Positions 11,201-21,002 of a DNA stretch of 64,000 nt are shown one piece after another. Location: positions 4,278,001-4,342,000 of the forward strand of contig CP075492.1 in the NCBI GenBank assembly GCA_021613535.1, given 5' to 3'. Within the stretch, counting starts at the first letter, position 1. Every line of letters starts with the position of its first letter. This DNA comes from Adineta vaga (lineage: Eukaryota; Rotifera). Both the position numbers and the translations under genes were made by a program. Under the pieces are notes generated by a model. That model was not told the origin of the DNA. It was given only the letters and a program-made list of their open reading frames with translations, and ran no database searches.

Positions 11201-14200
11201 ATTTTGATTGATTTATTTTCATATGATTATAAAGTTGAAGAAGATAATTTTGAATATGTGAAGAATATCTTGCAATTGGATCTTTTAAAACAGAAATTAA
11301 TTCTTCTATTCTATTTTCAACATTTGTTCTCAATACTTTGTCTTGTCTTTGAATAGAATCAAAATCTCCTAATACAATCAATGCAATTGATGCTTCTGTT
11401 CTTATATTTATACATAATTGTTCGTTTGATATTTGTTCACGTAATTCTGCAATTAATTCTCGTGTATCTCGATTTTCTCGTACTAATTCAATAATTCTTG
11501 TTGTTAAAAATGAATCTTTATAGATTTCATTAACATCAAATATTGGTATTTTAGTCCAATTATCTTTTGCTTTGAATCCATTAAGATAAACAGCCATACT
11601 ATATGCTGTATCATTTCGATCCCACGTATCTCGAAAATAGAAAATAAAAGGTATTCTTTCATTATCACTTAACGAAAGAAATTGAGCTAATTCAGCATAT
11701 TCTAAGATTGTTTTTGGAGTATCATAATTTTGATATCCACCATAAAGTGAAATAATTAAACATAACCAATTCATATTTTTCGAAATATGAATAATTAAAT
11801 GTGGATTATCTAAAAGTATTTTTTTAAATTGTAATTGTGTTAATATCGATTGATCTTTAATATTAGTTGAATAATATCTTAATATTGAATCGATTGGCCA
11901 ATTCCAAATTTGTGAATCAGAATGTAAATTTTTTAAAAAAATTTCATGAAATTTTGGAGAAAACCATTTTAATTGATAAATTATATTTGAACATGGTGAA
12001 ATATTTTCATTTGTTTCATGAAATTTTTCATTAAACCATTTTATCATTGTTAGAGAAGATTTATTTTGTAATTTTAAGAAATATGAATGAATTAAAGTTT
12101 GATGTTCTTTTAATTTTGAAAAACCTAAAAGATTTTTATAATCAAATAATAATAAATCAGATAATTTCTCAATCATTTCTTGTTCGGTTTCTTTTGATGA
12201 AAAATACATATCATTTAATGAATCAATAATAACAAATGGTACAATAAGAGTTGATAATGATAAAATTTGTTCATTAATTAATAATTTTCGAAGAATACGA
12301 TAAAATAATTGATTATTTTGATAAAATTTACTTAAAATTCCAAATGTCATATTAAGTGGAACTCTCCAATTTGGAATATTTATTTTTAATTGAATATTTT
12401 CATAAATTATATTTTCTGATCTTTCAATTCCATTTAAATAAATTATATTTTTTGCTGCAAGATATTCTTGAAATGTTCGATGAATAAAACGAAAACTATC
12501 ATGACCAAATTCATTTAATAAACCAACTTTATATTTAAATATATCAACAAGTTTTAAAATTAATTCATCAATATTATTTAAATCTTCTTTTTTATAATTA
12601 ATTAAATAATATTTTCCTATAATTTCTTTAAGATTATTTTCTGATAATCCTTCAACTTTATAATGAAGATAATCGGCAATTTCTTGTAAAATTGACCATA
12701 AAATAATTGAATTTAAATAAAGATTTTCATTATTTGAAGATGAAATTATTCTTTGAATCATTTTTTCAATTGCTATTTCATATAAATCAATTCTTTTTTC
12801 AGGTAATTTTTCATTTGCTTGATTATAAATTGAAACAATAACACTTGCTAATTGTGGATTAATAGCTAATTGAAAAATATCTTTATTTTTACTTATATTA
12901 TTATATAATTGATCAATAATGAATTCTTTTTTAGTACATTTTGTATATGAATTACAGAATAATCTTAAAGATTCATTTGACATATCTTCAATTGTTAATC
13001 TTGGAATAAAAAAATTAATTTCTTCAAAATAATTTCCTTCAATTCGACTTGTAATAACAAAACGATTTCCATTAATTAAATCTTTTGTATTATTAATTTC
13101 TTTTTTTTCATAAATTGAATAAATTAATTTCTTAGTTTTATAATCATAATCAATTCCATGTTCTAATAATAAATTCATTTCTTTTATTAAATCATTTCGA
13201 TCAATATAAATAGGAACTTCATCTAAACCTTCAAATATAATAAAAACATTTCCATTTAATAAAGATTCCATAATTAATAATGATAAATCTTTATTTTCTT
13301 CTTTTGTAAAATAATTTGAATTTAATGTTACATTTTCATAAAGAAATTCAAGTAAACTTAATTTTAATTGTTTACAATTATTATTTTTGATTTGATCAAA
13401 ATATTTCCAAATTGGAATCAAAATTGGAATTTTATTTTTTGAAGAATTTTTTTCATTAAATAATAAATTTTCTTTTCCTAAACATTGTTTTGCCATATTA
13501 ATTATTAACCATTTAGATATTGTTGTTTTTCCAGATCCAGGATGACCTAAAATAATAAAATGTTTAAATTCATTAAATGCTTCTTGAATTTCATATTGTT
13601 TTATTTCTTTGAAATGATTTTTTTCAAAAATATTTTGTTTTAATTGAGAAATTTTATTTCGAATTGATATTGATTCATCATTAGAAAAGATTCGTGTATT
13701 TGATAATAAAATATTTAACCATTGATCAATCATTAAATCTCGATAAATTGTTTCAGAATAAAAAGAATTTTGTTGAATTATTGATCGAATTAATTTCTTT
13801 TTTTCATTTTCATTAAAAAATCCATATGATAAAACTTTCTCTTTAAATTCTTCATTAATATCAATTGTTTTCATTGCTTTGATTGATGGATGTGTTGGAT
13901 CAAATTTTAATTCAACATAAATATTTTCTAATTTTAACAAAATATCTTCATTTTCATATCCAAATAATGTTATATGATCATATTCATTTATTAAATAATT
14001 TAAATATTTTTTAAGAACGTTTTCTCTTCGATTTATTGATAAAATATTTTCACGAATTAATGTTGAAAAAGATAAAAGATTTCGAAGAAAGGAAATTAAA
14101 TCATCAAAAGTATTTCCATATGGAATTTCTTTTAGATTTTCTAATAATGAACGATGAATATTTGATCGAATAAGTTTATAAATTGTTGGTGGATTATCAT

Positions 14201-14870
14201 CAATTGTTATATGAAATATCCATTTTAAAAGACATGACAAATTTAAATTAGATAGATCAGTTTCATAACCAATGAATAACAAAGTTTTACCTTGAATAAA
14301 TGTTCGAAAGCGAGATTGAAAAAATTTATTTTCATACAATTCATCAAAATCTTTATTATTGAAAACTAGCGAATCTGGTTTTTGATAATGTCCGTAAAGA
14401 TGTAAAATATAATCTTTCATATTCTTAAATGAACCATCACTTGAATATTCATTCCATGTCAATGATGATTTGTTAAGTAAATCTTCAAGAAGTAAATCAT
14501 AATTTGTTGTTATTATTGGACATTCTAATTCGCCTATTGCCTTGATTAGTTCTGGGTTTTGTGGAAATAATTGACCAATAGTTATCATTAAATTTGCTGT
14601 TTCTTCAACACCTATTTCATTAGAATAATGATTGATTTGATCACTCGTACTTGAATAACCAACCACTTCTGTTGTGGTATTGTTCGATTGGTTCATATCA
14701 TCTCGAAAATCTTTACCATTTCGTCGTACTTGTTGATGTTTTAATTGGTGTTTCCAATGAGAAATGTTTTGTTCAGCATTTGTTGTATAAATTGATATAT
14801 CTGGACCAACAAATACTAGAACATTATTTGAAACAATGTTCTTTTTAAGTTTCTGAATTTCATCTGCCAT
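8271..14870 (-). CDS. SIR2-like / NACHT / helical-repeat STAND-type protein, intronless
   Basis: One uninterrupted 2199-residue frame. Residues 10-240 resemble a SIR2-type NAD+-binding domain. It opens with VLVFVGPDIS (family: V-F-x-G-A-G-x-S), followed by TTNYDLLLE (121-129, with the Asn and Asp expected of NAD+-hydrolysing members), LHLYGH (156-161) and LLFIGYETDLSN (197-208). Residues ~435-700 form a NACHT ATPase: Walker A GHPGSGKTT (442-450), Walker B VFIIFEGLDEVP (542-553) and sensor-like FVITSR. The remaining ~1400 residues are Leu/Ile/Asn-rich and look all-helical, HEAT/ARM-like. The order effector-STPase-sensor matches bacterial SIR2-STAND (Avs-type) immune proteins and animal NLRs. 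Neighbours have two to ten exons, so an intronless gene suggests transfer or retroposition. No signal peptide, so cytosolic. GPD in place of GAG could weaken NAD+ binding. The sensed ligand is unknown. Confidence 0.85.
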   Translation of the reverse strand: MADEIQKLKKNIVSNNVLVFVGPDISIYTTNAEQNISHWKHQLKHQQVRRNGKDFRDDMNQSNNTTTEVVGYSSTSDQINHYSNEIGVEETANLMITIGQLFPQNPELIKAIGELECPIITTNYDLLLEDLLNKSSLTWNEYSSDGSFKNMKDYILHLYGHYQKPDSLVFNNKDFDELYENKFFQSRFRTFIQGKTLLFIGYETDLSNLNLSCLLKWIFHITIDDNPPTIYKLIRSNIHRSLLENLKEIPYGNTFDDLISFLRNLLSFSTLIRENILSINRRENVLKKYLNYLINEYDHITLFGYENEDILLKLENIYVELKFDPTHPSIKAMKTIDINEEFKEKVLSYGFFNENEKKKLIRSIIQQNSFYSETIYRDLMIDQWLNILLSNTRIFSNDESISIRNKISQLKQNIFEKNHFKEIKQYEIQEAFNEFKHFIILGHPGSGKTTISKWLIINMAKQCLGKENLLFNEKNSSKNKIPILIPIWKYFDQIKNNNCKQLKLSLLEFLYENVTLNSNYFTKEENKDLSLLIMESLLNGNVFIIFEGLDEVPIYIDRNDLIKEMNLLLEHGIDYDYKTKKLIYSIYEKKEINNTKDLINGNRFVITSRIEGNYFEEINFFIPRLTIEDMSNESLRLFCNSYTKCTKKEFIIDQLYNNISKNKDIFQLAINPQLASVIVSIYNQANEKLPEKRIDLYEIAIEKMIQRIISSSNNENLYLNSIILWSILQEIADYLHYKVEGLSENNLKEIIGKYYLINYKKEDLNNIDELILKLVDIFKYKVGLLNEFGHDSFRFIHRTFQEYLAAKNIIYLNGIERSENIIYENIQLKINIPNWRVPLNMTFGILSKFYQNNQLFYRILRKLLINEQILSLSTLIVPFVIIDSLNDMYFSSKETEQEMIEKLSDLLLFDYKNLLGFSKLKEHQTLIHSYFLKLQNKSSLTMIKWFNEKFHETNENISPCSNIIYQLKWFSPKFHEIFLKNLHSDSQIWNWPIDSILRYYSTNIKDQSILTQLQFKKILLDNPHLIIHISKNMNWLCLIISLYGGYQNYDTPKTILEYAELAQFLSLSDNERIPFIFYFRDTWDRNDTAYSMAVYLNGFKAKDNWTKIPIFDVNEIYKDSFLTTRIIELVRENRDTRELIAELREQISNEQLCINIRTEASIALIVLGDFDSIQRQDKVLRTNVENRIEELISVLKDPIARYSSHIQNYLLQLYNHMKINQSKYHLNYSNYCRIYLSFIANSGGIPVDTKLLAETVDNMDDKCDLYAEYFVSKMTGNSSGDLRYDVAVLCDICIKTLKSDLIIKSFLKINNTIQIYKPIRSCSWSTDQFPFESFEEDDIPIAFLNCLENIHTNIAFVIDIICDIFINEEYFIRNSELIPIFILFIFGIMSKELNKTDIYSKLLPELNEIVNVKEFLLNKIQSMSNPYYKSRAFYQLAQFYDEKSDELLNESNNLTDNIVDGSLRFQVLEKIYNVAHYKDVKENDFIQHILDKLISTLDQIEKIDDQIIASIRLSFYGCEEFRKKYLRNALEILNEMDENNEKLKLIIKLKPLISIYDDLCEKLDEIVFNLENNEYRYFVNSYYGKILCAKQLNDISDNIELQSLFRLFAQLNDAKIILNKNDNLDQLWLNLYKDTNNQLNIEKILKIGINNELFLTSQVAIIIDELIKQGKEERISIIFPYLIKPSNEVLPIVQRWFIDYPNRQIMKLSALLLVETKHIFELVVETLINLLNNDNDQLRYRAQRIFQHPERDPSEPSKTISVIGEKALLKILQGIVMKEHLLKVRVYLRTFFFDVLWDDPLVLKNLCRNIAQSNDGENFHLNRIKFINNHTWNALIQSLQSPSYSFYSENFFESTIRLVERSRIQEQDWIEFQRIFSNIDTNSFVEKLYFIQTDIEIIRSIINEIWSLSNVTDETYFDILQSKIISLSTIEVKNILLENYLSVQNIGRCTFFTSTFNLNQTVLNTLNDLSINVVNIENLIKWLIQNILRSNNRNSRMVSLMIADCLLSLVSACVQKENYLYRKITNASNFNKEQFTKILIEILNHHPCFGARGNAFILLAAMDLSDHKIIINALNTLFDENLVKELATIGIPLIHLSPNEFIDDLLNSLNNESAIKVYELLKIITQFALDEKIDANCKSNIINYIAKEIGEFKSKRLVNYYYTDIKIPFTTTLENEFYKTWIKIQGLSGKSQYSMTTNE

Positions 14871-15456
14871 TCGTTGTCAATAGTTTATGTCAAATATATA
14901 TGTTTATCTGAAATGAAATGGAATTGATTACTTATTTGTTATACTTATGTGTTTTACTCTAATGAACATATAACAATGTGATACTCGAACTTTTGTATCT
15001 TGATTTCGTCGAAAGACACACCATGTGTTGGAAGAAAAACAGAAAAGCATGACTGTTTTTTGTCTCGGAAGAAAAACAATGACTTTTTTCTTCTTTCTCA
15101 CTTGATTTCTTCCAACTGACAACAATGAATTACAACAGTTTGTAATTGCATATTTTAAGTAAAAGTTTTTCCGATATATTTCAAACATCTACTACTTCTC
15201 AACTAATTTTTGATAATTATCATAAGACGTATTCCATCGATTCATGTATTAAAATTGTTTCTTCTTCTTTTGATTTAAAGAAATATGTAGTTGCGCAATA
15301 TCTTGAAAGTGTAGTCTGATTAACAATAAAATGTGTCAGTAGATGTTATAGTTCGTTTCACATCCTTCGAATTGCCTCTCGATCTCATTCAAATTTATTC
15401 AATAGTTTCTGAAATAAGATATATAACAAGATCGTATTAGAAAGTCAGCAGTATAG
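14871..15456. other. Intergenic region, no gene seen
   Basis: AT-rich sequence between two minus-strand loci, presumably the promoter of the SIR2-NACHT gene and the 3' flank of the ART locus. The 86-residue minus frame at 14928-15188 has no domain and is treated as chance. Confidence 0.5.
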
Positions 15457-15831
15457 TTATTTAAGATGAGCAGTAAGAGCATTCCAGCTCTCATCTTCAG
15501 GGTTGATAAGTGTAAGTTTTACATTCCATAAACGCTCTTTCAATTGCTGGATGTCGTCAATACAGAATACGGCTGCCATAGAGAACAAGACTTCTCTCTC
15601 AGAAGGATTTACGGAGAGATGAGAGATGGAAGCAAACGGCGTCGTATGAGTTATGGTAAGATCAACGGTAATTTCATAGATTACTGACACATCAGGATCT
15701 TGGATAATATCGTCGAAATTACAGGCAAAATCATTGGCTTGATCTGGATCAGTCGTAGTTGATAAAAAACTATTAATTGACATTCGATTTCCGATGTGAA
15801 ATCTTTCTAATTCAATCATTGGCATTACCAC
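15457..15831 (-). pseudogene. ART locus, piece 3: second ADP-ribosyltransferase domain, C-terminal part
   Basis: A 124-residue frame carries the second half of an R-S-E type mono-ADP-ribosyltransferase: SINSFLSTTTD (the Ser motif, Ser24) and SEREVLF (the ExE motif, Glu78/Glu80). These motifs bind NAD+ and catalyse transfer to arginine. It has no start of its own: the first codon is GTG, and the upstream in-frame codons encode the YRG arginine motif before meeting a TAA. It overlaps the preceding frame by 7 bases and is in a different register (+2/-1). It is therefore the tail of the same coding sequence after a frame change, not a separate gene. Confidence 0.7.
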
Positions 15832-17141
15832 ACCTCGATAGAGAGTCGACGAGGATTACGTGCACTTTCGTTTCTAATGAATTCGTCTTGTAAATCATGT
15901 AATTGATTATGAAGATCACGTATAAATAAACGAAATTTAAAGATAAGATCAATTTTTTCCAATCGAAGAGTCTGATTTAATAGTTGATATAGAAAAGAAT
16001 CTTTGGTATACCATCGAGCGGCATCGTTACTTTTGTATGTGTCCTTAAATATGTCGATTTGACCTAATATGATGTTACTCGCTGTATATTTTATTCGACA
16101 AAACTCTACCATCTCTTCTTTAGCAAACTCTGTTTGTTCAAGACGCAGCACTATATCCATTAGCACCTGAAAGCTAAGAAATGGTCCATTCATCTCGTTC
16201 AGATCTCGCATAAATAACTGTGTCGATCGACCATCAAAGAAGCTGCGATCTCCAAGACTTGTTTTCCATACTTTTTGTTGTTCCCGATATTGTGGATCAT
16301 CTTCATCGATAAGAGTTAGTTGTATCATATATCGACCTGATTTTCCACGTTCTACACTATCCACACGAAATAAAGAACGCCAAGATATAAGTGTTTCTTT
16401 TTCTTCACTAAATTCACTCAAGTCGTCAATAGATGCATAAATGGCTCCTCGGACGTTTAATGGAATACGAATAGTAAAAAGTACAAAACAGCGTTCTGGA
16501 TCGTTAAATCCATCCATTGAAAATAGTTCTGCTAACTCTTTTTCCCTGGTGGTTGATAAAAATGGATTTATTGCGATGATACCCCCCAGATTCGCTGTTA
16601 TATACTGATTTTCCTCAATGCTCATTGGTTGTCCACGATAGACTTCTACTAACTCACTAGCAGTGATATCTAATTCCCTACTCTGCAAATTTTGTAATTG
16701 TTTTTGAATATCCAAAAGAAGTATTCGATATTCAAAAATAGCATCGATATTTCCGCTGCGAAGTCTATGATTAATCATTCGATATATAAAAGTATCTTTT
16801 GTGTACCATAAAATGGCATTTTCTGAAGTGTAATTAGACTCGAATTCTTCTAGAATACCTCGATTCCTTTCATTATCATCAGGGACATCCCTATGAATAG
16901 CATCAGTTAACTCTCGTTTTGCAGTTTCTGTTCGCTGAAGATGACTCAAAAGACTGAAGAAAAACTGATACCAAATGAAAATGAAAGGTTCAGAAGATAA
17001 ACTGTGACTTGATTTTGATTCAACTATTTTCTGTGTATTTCGCTTCATCCATTCCAATATATCATCCGCCAGTGCTGAGATATCTATTTGCGTGTTACGA
17101 AGATAAGCTCTACCATGACCATCATGTATAGATATTTCCAT
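15825..17141 (-). pseudogene. ART locus, piece 2: complete first ART domain plus start of a second
   Basis: A 438-residue frame. Residues ~105-270 form a full mono-ADP-ribosyltransferase domain: EVYRGQ (Arg169), NPFLSTT (Ser196) and EEKETLIS (Glu247/Glu249), the R-S-ExE triad of arginine-specific ARTs. A linker and a second copy of the helical lead-in (AARWYTKDSFLYQLLNQ) follow. The frame then ends exactly where the second YRG arginine should lie. WYTKD appears in both copies (about 112-116 and again near 390), so the gene is an internal duplication. It could be a functional one-domain protein starting at its own ATG (17141), or the middle of a decayed two-domain gene. No signal peptide or membrane segment is seen. 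Confidence 0.72.
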
Positions 17142-17457
17142 TTTGATCTCTGAACGAATATATACGTTTTATCTGAGGTAAACGTGCATGAAGAACTTTG
17201 ACAGTATTGAAAACATTGCTTGGAATGATAAATACGACATTAATTTCACTTTTATCAGCTATCGTCATGTCGACCCATTCGTCGATGTTATCTATTTGAA
17301 CGATTGGTAAGTGTTGCAAACGTTGGAGTTGTTCTTGAAGAAATGGGTATGAAATGAAATCGATATTATATAACACGATAGCAATTGCAGGAGTTGTCAT
17401 TCTTGGTGATGATATGTTGTCTCTATCGGTAGAAGGAGTTGATCTGGACTTGTTCAT
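17122..17457 (-). pseudogene. ART locus, piece 1: N-terminal segment
   Basis: A 111-residue frame starting MNKSRSTPSTDRDN. It has alternating hydrophobic strands (IAIVLYNIDF, EINVVFIIPS) and an alpha/beta feel, and ends KRIYSFRDQNGNIYT-stop. It overlaps the following ART frame by 20 bases in the +1 register. A similar alpha/beta lead-in precedes ART domains in some rotifer proteins, from general knowledge. Pieces 1 and 3 share one register and piece 2 lies in another, so one +1 and one -1 change would reconnect all three. No GT...AG intron fits either junction. Confidence 0.5.
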
Positions 17458-18844
17458 AGTTATTTATTTGATGAAAGTAGATTTTGCCGATAAGATCTAT
17501 TTTAAAAAAAATCGAATATACCGAAATCTACTTTGCAACGACTGACACATTGGTGCTATTTATGAAAAATATTAATGTAACAGTAGTTGTGCATTCTGCT
17601 ACTTTATGGTTTTATAATGACACAATAAACTCTGTCGGGAATAAATATTCTAACTTGTTTATACTATAAGAAAGAACAGCATTTCAAAGACTACACGATC
17701 ATAGTGTCTATATTCAAGAGAAAAAAAAGAATTGGAGACAAGGAATATTATCGCAAATAAAAACCCCTTAGTGGTCAAATAGAAAAGAGATGAAGACAGA
17801 GGGCATAGCATGATTGGTAATACATGTAAAAGCAAATTTAAAATAAGTTTTTAGACATCTGTATATAAAGTTTACAATTTCATTTCGATGAAATAATAAA
17901 AAATGGTCTCACCCGCGCCAATATAATTTTTTACATTAACTTGTACATGTGATATATTTACTCAGCATAATCTCTCTTTACCATTTCAAGTTACAATATG
18001 TAACGAAATACTATTGGATGACGTGGAAAGAAAATATTTTGAAAACATAAAGAAATGTTATTGTTCTTTCTTTTTACAATTTCTTTAGCAATCCTGTAAA
18101 CAGCAATGTAAGATCTGTTCGAACTCATTGATTTACGATCTATCAAGGAAATCTAAATGCAGAATTTTAGTATAATTGACTGCGGCTCAACAAAAGTGCA
18201 ATCTACACACACAACTAATGCACCTATATGAATTACTGATTAGTTAGATGATTCATAAATTCAATAAATATAATACTGTGAAGTTGAATTCAGTAAAAGT
18301 AGTAGATGAAGAAACAATGCTTTCTTTTCTCGTAATAATAACAAATAGTATGGAGAGGAAATAATATTATTTGACTTGAATAAAACTTTAGAAGCAATTT
18401 GTACTTGCTCGAAAGATCCCTATGTAAAATTGATGCTGCAATATAATCTACACATCTCTGACTGTGTGTTTTGAAATGTATTCCTCTTAAAAAATTCGAT
18501 AAAATGGGTTATTTAAAGTGCATCTATATCATTGTTTTTTTTGTCCTACTAAACTTTTTTGATCTTTGTACGAGAAGAAACAAAAACTTCTTATCAATAA
18601 TGACAAGCATCTTAGTACCAAAATAAATAAAAACGAGGTATGAATACCTTTTCACATGTTAGATAAAAACAAAACGGCAAGCTTTCTATCGATGAAAAGA
18701 AACTTCGACTTATGAAGAGTTTTGTTTTTATCATTTTTACGAAGACATACTATGGAACATAACCAGAACAAATTCAATCTATCTATAGATAATCTTTCTA
18801 ATATGAATAATTGCAATCAAAAGTAAAACAAAATACATTTTTCT
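17458..18844. other. Non-coding stretch, no gene seen
   Basis: About 1.4 kb of AT-rich sequence upstream of the ART locus and downstream of AGXT2. The short frames at 17354-17669 have no domain. Nothing else is visible. Confidence 0.5.
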
Positions 18845-20685
18845 CTAGAGTTCTTTTCGAATAGCATCTTCGAGAACATCGACAGCAAAATCTGCATCTT
18901 CTTTTGTAATACACATTGGTGGTTTAATACGAAATACATTTCCAAAATTACCACCTTTTCCTAATAATAATCCATTATGTCGACAACGATCTAATACTGC
19001 ATTCATTTTTTCAACTGGAAATGGTTTTCGTGATTCCTAAGCAAATAATCCCAAGATAAATCGATCAAATATTTTCTTTTCTTACTTTATCTGTGACCAT
19101 TTCCATTCCGATCAATAAACCTTTACCTCGAACATCACCAATAACATTGGGTAGTTGATCACGTAATTTGGCTAAGCGTTCTAATAGATGTGTACCTACT
19201 CGAAGAGCATTTTCTTGTAAGTTTTCTTCTTTAATAACATCAAGCACAGCTGATGCAACAGCACATCCAATTGGATTTCCACCATAAGTATTAAAATATG
19301 TTCCAATAGTTTTTGCGATTTCTGGCCGAGTAACAATAGCTGCAAATGGAAAACCATTCGCAATTGCTTTTGCCATTACAACTAAAACAATCATAATATT
19401 AGAAAAACAATAATAACTTTCCTTTTCCAAACAAATCATTTACCAATATCGGGCTTCGCTCCATGTGCTTGATAACCCCAGAAATGTGTTCCTGTTCGAC
19501 CAAATCCACTTTGTACCTACAAATAAATCAAATTCATATTCATTTAAAATTTTCATTCTCCTAACGAACTTCATCAGCAATATATAATCCACCATTTTGT
19601 TGTACAAGTTCAGTTGCTCGTTTGACATAACCTTTTGGAAATTGTACTGTTCCACCATATCCCTATTAAATCAAAGATGATTTTTCTTTGCTATGAACAT
19701 AAAATAATTTAGCAAACTTGAATAGATTCAATAAACATTCCAGCAACTTTCTTTTTTGATACTTCAAAACTAAGTAATTCTTCTAATTGTTCAACATAAC
19801 GATCTGATGCTTGACAATGATCTTTCGAACAATTACATGAACGAGTTGTTTGAACAGGTGAATCTCGACAATATCGACCACCCCATATACCACGATATGG
19901 ATCAGGATTCATTGCTACTCGACTTCCAGTTAAATAAGGTCGTTTAAATCTATTTGAAAAAAAACAACATAGTTATTCATTAGAATAGAAAATTAAATTC
20001 ATAGTTACCCAGCGATATTTGTTAAACATAAAGTCGATTGAACAACACCATGATATGAATTTCTATAAACGAGAAAACATTTAAATATCAATTTAGGATT
20101 CATTTCTTGTCACCTGAGTGAAATAACTTCAGTCTGTTTGGTATATTCTTTCGCTAAATGTAATGCTAAATCATTTGCTTCCGAGCCACTATTCACAAAC
20201 AAACAAACCTAAAAGTATTTCTTAAACATTTTCTGTTCATCGTTCTCCTTTCTTTTCCTACTGATAAATGTGGATCATCTTTAAAATGTTCTAATAATTT
20301 CGTTGCATAATCTCGAACACTATCTTGTAAATAATATGTTGACAAATGCCAATATTTATTCATTTGTTTATTTGCTGCTTCAATTAATCGTGGATGACAA
20401 TGGCCAACACCTACAGTAACAATTCCAGCAAAGAAATCTAAATAACGTTTTCCAGCTGTATCAAAGATAAATTGCTTTTCAGCATGAGAAACATGAAGAT
20501 GTTCTTTGTATTGAAGAAATGGAAATGAGAGATGTTGAGCAAAGAATTCACCAATTGATTTTTGATTTGTTGATGCAGTTCGAATAATCTATCGAGAAGA
20601 AGAAAAGTGATTTAGTTTAGAACAAATCAATCGTTTTATTTTGAAATACTTGTTTTGAAGGTGTGTGAAGAGATCGAAGCAACAT
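18845..20685 (-). CDS. AGXT2: Alanine-glyoxylate aminotransferase 2, mitochondrial
   Basis: Nine exons: 20650-20685, 20262-20588, 20114-20208, 20009-20062, 19718-19949, 19570-19662, 19444-19516, 19086-19381 and 18845-19036; 465 residues (human AGXT2 is 514). A class-III PLP aminotransferase: [10 protein letters not shown] (cofactor phosphate), [13 protein letters not shown] (PLP-ring Asp) and [13 protein letters not shown] with the Schiff-base Lys308. The family moves the amino group from alanine to glyoxylate and also uses beta-aminoisobutyrate and dimethylarginines. The first exon encodes [12 protein letters not shown], a basic, acid-free start fitting a mitochondrial presequence. Two introns use unusual GTTCGT and GTTTGC donors, but the joined protein matches the family without gaps. 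AGXT2L/ethanolamine-phosphate lyase paralogues are less likely given the C-terminal wording. Confidence 0.93.
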
Positions 20686-21002
20686 TTTCGTCTTAATAGT
20701 CGATGTGTCTATTTCAATCGAGCATATAAAGGTAAGTAACAAAGAAGATAAGAGAAGAATAACGTGACGTTATGCTATCTTGTGTTTACAAATTAATCTT
20801 AGTTATTATCTGTACATGTGCGATCATTTCTATACGATAACGATAAGAAACAGTTTGGACAATATAAACTGATTTTTGAGTTTTGTACTATTATTATTAT
20901 TATTTCGAATTAAATAAAGAGTTTAATATAAAAACAACAACAACAACAACAAAAAATGAAGGAAAGAAAAAAATAAATCACTGCATTTTATCTTAATAAT
21001 TA
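20686..21002. other. Short intergenic region
   Basis: Upstream flank of AGXT2 and 3' flank of the next minus-strand gene. It includes an ACA repeat at about 20934-20951. No gene seen. Confidence 0.5.

Noticed and set aside
14928-15188. 86-residue minus-strand frame upstream of the SIR2-NACHT gene
   Set aside because: Starts just beyond the gene, basic and AT-driven, with no domain and no splice link that would add to the SIR2 protein.
15825-15831. A spliced intron joining the ART pieces
   Set aside because: No GT...AG pair of usable length exists at either junction.
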